A DNA stretch of 64,000 bases from assembly GCA_964035575.1 (NCBI GenBank), contig OZ037910.1, positions 1,116,001-1,180,000 on the forward strand. The letters run 5' to 3'. This document shows positions 59,001 to 64,000 of this stretch, one piece after another (within the stretch, counting starts at the first letter, position 1; each line of letters begins with the position of its first letter). The notes under the pieces are model-generated. The model made no database searches. It saw only the letters and a program-made list of their open reading frames with translations, and was not told the origin of the DNA. The stretch is from Rhynchopus sp. YZ270_cl-10. Taxonomy: Eukaryota; Euglenozoa; Diplonemea; Diplonemida; Diplonemidae. Made by a program: the position numbers and the translations under genes.

Positions 59001-59826
59001 AGTACAGTACAGTACAGTACAGTACAGTACTGTACTGTACAGTACAGTACAGTACAGTACAGTACAGTACAGTACAGTACAGTACAGTACAGTACAGTAC
59101 AGTACAGTACAGTACAGTACAGTACAGTACAGTACAGTACAGTACAGTACAGTACAGTACAGTACAGTACAGTACAGTACAGTACAGTACAGTACAGTAC
59201 AGTACAGTACAGTACAGTACAGTACAGTACAGTACAGTACAGTACAGTACAGTACAGTACAGTACAGTACAGTACAGTACAGTACAGTACAGTACAGTAC
59301 AGTACAGTACAGTACAGTACAGTACAGTACAGTACAGTACAGTACAGTACAGTACAGTACAGTACAGTACAGTACAGTACAGTACAGTACAGTACAGTAC
59401 AGTACAGTACAGTACAGTACAGTACAGTACAGTACAGTACAGTACAGTACAGTACAGTACAGTACAGTACAGTACAGTACAGTACAGTACAGTACAGTAC
59501 AGTACAGTACAGTACAGTACAGTACAGTACAGTACAGTACAGTACAGTACAGTACAGTACAGTACAGTACAGTACAGTACAGTACAGTACAGTACAGTAC
59601 AGTACAGTACAGTACAGTACAGTACAGTACAGTACAGTACAGTACAGTACAGTACAGTACAGTACAGTACAGTACAGTACAGTACAGTACAGTACAGTAC
59701 AGTACAGTACAGTACAGTACAGTACAGTACAGTACAGTACAGTACAGTACAGTACAGTACAGTACAGCACAGTACAGTACAGTACAGTACAGTACAGTAC
59801 AGTACAGTACAGTACAGTACAGTACA
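59001..59826. repeat. Pentamer satellite (AGTAC)n, 825 bp
   Basis: About 165 copies of AGTAC with a single visible variant (AGCAC near 59766) and one short flip of orientation at 59031-59040, where TGTACTGTAC replaces AGTACAGTAC. It is the reverse complement of the array at 46543. Each unit contains the palindrome GTAC, so one strand can fold on itself with an A-A mismatch every fifth base. Very long frames in all phases are artefacts. Confidence 0.98.
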
Positions 59827-61541
59827 CTTCCAACTCCCCATTTTAACTTTTCATCTTACCTTAATGTCCGACAGGCAGATATTATAACTTTTTTGCTTCT
59901 TTTTAAACGTTGACAAACGATGCTGTGTTGTGGTGTATGCACGTGAGACACGTGCATCTCAAGAGTCAACGTAGTATGTCCTTAAGATTAGAGGCGATTC
60001 GAGAACCAGAACAAGGCTTCTGCGTGTAGCACCGACACACCATTTTACTAGCAAAACCTCCGTGGTGGGTCTAGGCTATAACGCAAGGGGGCCTACTTGC
60101 TTCAATGTGGAGTCAGTAATGATCCACACAGTATTCACCTTTCCATTAAAAAAAACCCCCTGCACACCTACGTGTCGCATCTGACCTGTATGTCTGCGCG
60201 ACCCGATGCAACCCCCCCAGCATACGCCTTCTTATTCTTGCCTCACCATATGAGGAGACTTCCTGTTGGGGTGTTGCTGTTGCTGTTGTTGTTTTATCAA
60301 ATTTTGCCCTTTTTTTAATGTCTAAGCACTCGAGGCTTAGGTTCATTTCAACTTTGTTCTTTTTTACTGTTCTTTTGATGATCTGCACTAGGATCAATGT
60401 GGACATTATTTCCGTTCAAACACGCGAGAAAAAATGGACATTTAGTTTGAAGAAAAAATAAGGTTGTGTGCAAAGCACGTAGTGGACACCTCTCCCTTTA
60501 GTATTGTGTATGATGTGTGCACGTTGCGTTGTGTTGTCACAATCTTAGCCACTCTTCGAGAATGAGTTGAAACCCACACAGTTGTGGGTTTGAGCGTCGT
60601 TCTGGGAGGGCATTGTGCACAGAATCTGTGCTCCCCCTAAGCTTTCTCTTAACTTACAAAGTACTGCAATGAAATACAGTACAAAACAAACAGAGTAGCA
60701 AAAAACAAAAACAAAACAAACAAACCTTCAAACCCCCGAAGCTTTAATTGCGGTATTTCAATGTACAACACCACAGATGCCGCGCGATAACGAATATGAT
60801 CAAAAGTGATACTAAGCACACAGAGGCTTGGGTTCATCTTTATAACCTTTTCTTTCGTAAACCATCTCGGGTGATTGGTAGAGAAATCACACGAAATGGC
60901 AAAAAATGACAATTTTTTTTCCCCCAGTTTTTTGGTTCACGTGGCCACACTCTTTTATTTAATCTGAAAACGTACCGACGGATTGCCATTAACTTTACAA
61001 AAAGGCTTTGGTAATCTTGCTGTACAGACCCTACCAGATCAAAAAGGTAGCTGCCCAAGAGAAAAAAAACACAGTGGAGCACACTCTAGGGTGGCTACAC
61101 TAATACAACCAAGTTTTAAAAAAACAAAACAGCCCGAAGCATCCCAACAAAATCGATCACCTGAGATGCAACTCTTTTGCAAACCACCCCCCTCCACAAA
61201 CCGAGGCGAACGTACCCCCACCATACCACACCCTACCCTTTCCACGTTGCCGCCCTCTTTGATGTCTTGCAAACACCCCCCCTATAATTCGGTTTCTCTA
61301 ACATACGACCCCCCCACCCTCTACCTCACCGTTTTCCACCTTCTCTCAGCCCCCCCGGATGTTTTTTATCTACATCTTCTGTTGTTGGCCGCAGGGTACT
61401 TTGTGCTTTCATCCGGGGCTGGCATCGTACGTGGGTCAGTCGGAGGTGCCTGTATTAATAACTTGACTTTTATCTCATCTCATCTCACCACACCTGAACA
61501 GACTTATATTCTCTCCACCTTTTTACCTCTTTCTTCCAACA
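59827..61541. other. Intergenic with hairpins, R1 and R2 copies
   Basis: Hairpin TGCACGTGAGACACGTGCAT at about 59938. R1 at 60318-60345 (partial) and 60779-60855 (ATAACGAATATGATCAAAAG ... GAGGCTTGGGTTCATCTTTA). Hairpin AAACCCACACAGTTGTGGGTTT near 60571. AAAAGGCTTTGGTAATCTTG (61000), shared with 23406. R2 at 61072-61105. The last 60 bases before 61542 are pyrimidine-rich (CTCTCCACCTTTTTACCTCT) with acceptor-like CACACCTGAACAG. No gene seen. Confidence 0.6.
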
Positions 61542-61814
61542 ATGTCCTACTACCCGTACTCCGCAGTGTACCCGACCTACCCCACCTACGGGGCAAGCCT
61601 TGCCGCTGCCGATGCCGCCGCAGCTGCCTCCAGCGCACGCCTGGCGGCAGACCTTGCTGTGTCGCGCTCGTACGTCCCGCTCTCGCCCCGTGCCTACCCG
61701 GTGGGATACGGAGGATACCACACCGACGTTGCCCTGGCCAACGCCAGCGCGGCACGTGCCGCAACTGACGCAGCCATCATCTCTGCTTCCGTTCGTAGAT
61801 CGTACTACTACTGA
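61542..61814 (+). CDS. Small Ala/Tyr-rich protein
   Basis: 90 residues from ATG 61542 (CCAACAATGTCC). It opens MSYYPYSAVYPTYPTYG and closes RRSYYY. Between are two Ala-rich helices of similar wording (AAADAAAAASSARLAADLAV and LANASAARAATDAAIISASV) around a Pro/Tyr/Gly hinge (VPLSPRAYPVGYGGY). The near-symmetric layout hints at an internal duplication. High GC in an AT-rich surround and strong codon bias support expression. Possibly structural or self-associating. No family recognised. Confidence 0.7.
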   Translation: MSYYPYSAVYPTYPTYGASLAAADAAAAASSARLAADLAVSRSYVPLSPRAYPVGYGGYHTDVALANASAARAATDAAIISASVRRSYYY

Positions 61815-62460
61815 GTAAAAAGACAATAAAAAAAAAGTTCCCCTTTTGCTAGGGAAATAGTTGGAAACATAAAATTATAAACAAAACAACAACACCAACC
61901 TGTATTACCCCAAAAGTGTTTTCCCCCCCTTAAAACATGTTTAGTATTATTCCTTTTATTGAAAAAGAGCGTTCGCAGATCTGCATTCCATGAAGGGGTT
62001 TTTAAGAAAGGGCATTTTTTTCTTTTTTGCATCAAACTTCGGTAAAAATAAAATTGGTTGTTTTTGTCGTGTTGTGTTTGGTGTTTTGTTAATGTCCTTT
62101 TTTTGTTACTCTTTTGTGTATAAGGGATGCAGTAGTCTTGGATGTTCGACAAAGTTCCCCATTCTTTTTGTTCTTTTTTCACGTAGTGTGGCAAAGTCGT
62201 AGTCCACCCACACAAACCTCCCAACCTGTTCGGTGTTCGCAAGGCCTTCACAACAGACAGACACGCTCATCTTACCCCTAATTATCCACAAAGAAACCAT
62301 TGAAATATATGGCTGTGAAGCGCCCGCTGCGGACACTATCCTTTGTTCTCTTTTACTTGTTTGTTCAAAAAAAAAAAAAAAAAAGAAAAGACACAACCTC
62401 GCCCCCTTTTTCATCAATTCCCCCCTCCCCCCCTTCACACAGAAACCTATTTTTCACCCC
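61815..62460. other. Intergenic, no gene seen
   Basis: AT-rich with T and A homopolymers and no repeat family recognised. A run of A lies near 62369-62387. Confidence 0.5.
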
Positions 62461-62600
62461 CGTTCATCTGATAAGTGGAAGCGGGAGTAGCACACATATC
62501 AGATCTAAACCACGAAATGGACGTAGCACTCCCCCGGTACAGCCGGTCATACCAAAGGCATACTGTTCACGAGAGAGGGGCTTTGTATTTTCAAAGCCAA
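62461..62600 (+). repeat. Composite R5+R4 repeat
   Basis: TGATAAGTGGAAGCGGGAGT, AGATCTAAACCACGAAATGG, CCCCCGGTACAGCCGGTCAT, then ACCAAAGGCATACTGTTCAC and CTTTGTATTTTCAAAGCC. It shares even the leading GATAAG(A/T)GGAAGCGGGAGTA with 15343, giving the two longest copies. Confidence 0.75.
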
Positions 62601-62675
62601 CTTTTTTTTGTTCCCCCCAGACATCCAAAGTACCCTTTTGTTTTTAAAGCAAATTTGGTTTACTTCACTGTGGCT

Positions 62676-62850
62676 AGGGGTATGGGGATAGGTTCGCTGG
62701 GATAGCATATTTGGGGATAGCATATGCCATCCCCCAGGGGATAGCATAACCTATCCCCGGGGATAGGTTATGCTATCCCCGGGGATAGGTTATGCTATCC
62801 CCCTGGGATAGGTTATTTCAGGATAACCTATCCCCCTGGGATAGCATTTG
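62676..62850. repeat. GGGGATAGGTTATGCTATCCCC palindrome array
   Basis: Eight or so units of GGGATAGGTTATG / CATAACCTATCCC in alternating directions, such as ATAGCATAACCTATCCCCGG and GGATAGGTTATGCTATCCCC. It can form several alternative hairpins. No coding capacity; 62851-63263 beyond it holds nothing I recognise. Confidence 0.8.
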
Positions 62851-63263
62851 ACTGTACTTTACTAAGGATCTGCGTGCTGGGGACACAAAAATTTAGTATC
62901 CCCACCCAGGTGCCCATTTGTCACCTTCCCACCCCTTAAAAAAATACAAAATAATGGGGGGATTCGGGTGCCCAAATAATCCTATGCACAAAAAATGAAG
63001 CGGGGGGGGGAAAGGGATAAATAATTTTATTTCCCCCACCCAACAACAATGATAAAGCGTAACGACAACAAATAAAAGCAAATAGGAATTTGTGGTTTTT
63101 GTGAGGCACTCAACGAAGTGTGCCGGCTCTGTGGAGACACGGAGCCACCAGCACTCCCCAGTCTTTTTTCCGGAAGTACCTGGAAAACTCGCGGTTGCGA
63201 CCAGGCAAACGAAAAAATTCAATTACACACCAAATGTGTGCGGGAGAAAATAGAAATGCAAAA

Positions 63264-63416
63264 AATTCCAGCTTCATCTGTGGGTGCGACGTTCTGCGGG
63301 CCTCCAGACATTAGGTGTTATAATTATTCTTGTTGCCACTCATCACCATCAGAATAACACCACAAAATGTCTGGAAGCCCGCAGAACGTCGCACCCACAG
63401 ATGAAGCTGGAATTCC
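63264..63416. repeat. Long inverted repeat across a start codon
   Basis: Left arm 63264-63322 (AATTCCAGCTTCATCTGTGG, GTGCGACGTTCTGCGGGCCT, CCAGACATTAGGTGTTAT) is the inverse of right arm 63352-63415 (AATAACACCACAAAATGTCT, GGAAGCCCGCAGAACGTCGC, ACCCACAGATGAAGCTGGAA). The loop is ~30 bases. The right arm holds the ATG at 63367 and the first ~16 codons of the next gene. Confidence 0.9.
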
Positions 63417-64000
63417 AAAACAAAAAGACCTCTTCGCAGACTTCTTCAAGCTGTACGTGCTTCCTGCACCCAAACACAGCATCCACGTGACGGACCTCAG
63501 GGAACTGATCCGAAAGGTATTCCCCAAGCACTTCGGCAACCTTTCTGACGTAACGCCAACTGTCACATCCGCGATTAAGTCTGCACACAAGAAGGTCAAG
63601 GATAACTTGACAAAAAATGAGCACGAAGCACTTATGGCAGATGGGAGCGATGCGTGGCTCTACCGGTCCAAGAACGGTGCCCCCTGTGTCCTCTATGGAA
63701 TGGATATTCGCAAGGAGCCAACCAACCACATGAAGACTACCTCCGCATACATCCACATTAGGAAGTCCCAGATGAATTACAAAGATCAAAAAAGGACACT
63801 GAACCGATCAAGAGCCTGACAGGGAAGCAGGCGCATATTGCCCTGACCAACCTGTGCATGCAGGCAAAAGATGTTCAGCTCCAGATTGCGCTCTGTATGC
63901 AGGCACTCTCGTACTTTAAGTACCAGAATATATCGTGCCACTTTCATGCAAACGGAAGCTGCAAAAAGGAGTTTCTTTTTTCTCTTGTTCTGTACCACGC
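63367..64000 (+). CDS. Unknown protein, right end beyond window
   Basis: The ATG frame at 63367 runs 150 codons to 63819 (MSGSPQNVAPTDEAGIPKQK, DLFADFFKLYVLPAPKHSIH, VTDLRELIRKVFPKHFGNLS). The helical wording and size of residues 20-80 could be a winged-helix or similar DNA-binding domain. Near 63790, at a run of six A (GATCAAAAAAGGAC), coding character passes to another frame (DTEPIKSLTGKQAHIALTNL, CMQAKDVQLQIALCMQALSY) that stays open to the window edge. A one-base difference in the A-run, an assembly error, or slippage would each explain this. Family not recognised. Confidence 0.5.

Noticed and set aside
58738-59913. Very long Tyr/Cys/Thr/Val or Tyr/Ser/Val/Gln repeat frames on both strands
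   Set aside because: A five-base period without stop codons is open in all frames. This is satellite DNA.

Overview
The window is nuclear DNA from a protist. Coding blocks are GC-rich, while the gaps are AT-rich and full of homopolymers, hairpins and dispersed repeats. Two genes (10688-12885 and 15613-17630) have GT-AG introns that I could place with consistent phases. Every confident protein gene lies on the + strand, and most start codons follow a pyrimidine tract ending in AG by roughly 10-90 bases. One-way gene order with acceptor-like leaders would suit a trans-splicing lineage such as Euglenozoa. No spliced leader is visible, so that placement is a hypothesis. The best handle on identity is an antisense SSU rRNA fragment at 10431-10582.

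Layout. 0-23 kb is gene-dense: a 5'-truncated ankyrin protein, a 1668-residue secreted Cys-rich protein, a TraB-like protein, a five-exon gene of unknown function, an NPRL3-like GATOR1 subunit, a two-exon cactin, a two-domain XRE-type HTH protein, a Stealth phosphotransferase with two catalytic units, and a small type I membrane protein. 23-33 kb has no convincing gene and is packed with short repeats. 33-44 kb holds small genes and exons plus two P-loop NTPase proteins (35027-37048 and 41734-43557), each with a C-terminal PD-(D/E)xK-like nuclease region, the layout of Crinkler/RHS-type proteins. 44-49 kb is repeats. 49-54.6 kb is a 1867-residue secreted repeat protein. 55-64 kb holds a palindrome-rich unit with inverted ends, a ubiquitin-like/helical-repeat protein, an 825-bp pentamer satellite, a small Ala/Tyr-rich protein and an unknown gene running into the right edge.

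Repeat family names used below. R1: stem CTAAGC...GCTTAG followed by TTCATCTTATAAAC. R2: TAGTGGAG...GTGTCTACACTA. R3: AGTGCCTGCGTC...GAGGCGTTTGCACT. R4: GGTACACTGTTCACGAGAGG followed by TTTGTATTTCAACTC. R5: GATGTAAACCACGAAATGGA followed by GGGGTGTCCACCCCCC, usually directly before R4. R6: GAGATGCG...GCACGTTTCAACT. R7: foldback of 100-130 bp with ends CCACCTGATTTTTAC and GTAAAATCAGGTGG. R8: CGGTACGCAACATTTCTAAA. Several families also lie inside introns.

Coordination. NPRL3 (TORC1 control), Stealth (phosphosugar transfer in the secretory path), cactin (splicing-associated) and TraB are housekeeping genes. I see no joint pathway. The NTPase-nuclease pair sits in the most repeat-rich part, as expected for mobile or rapidly evolving effector families.
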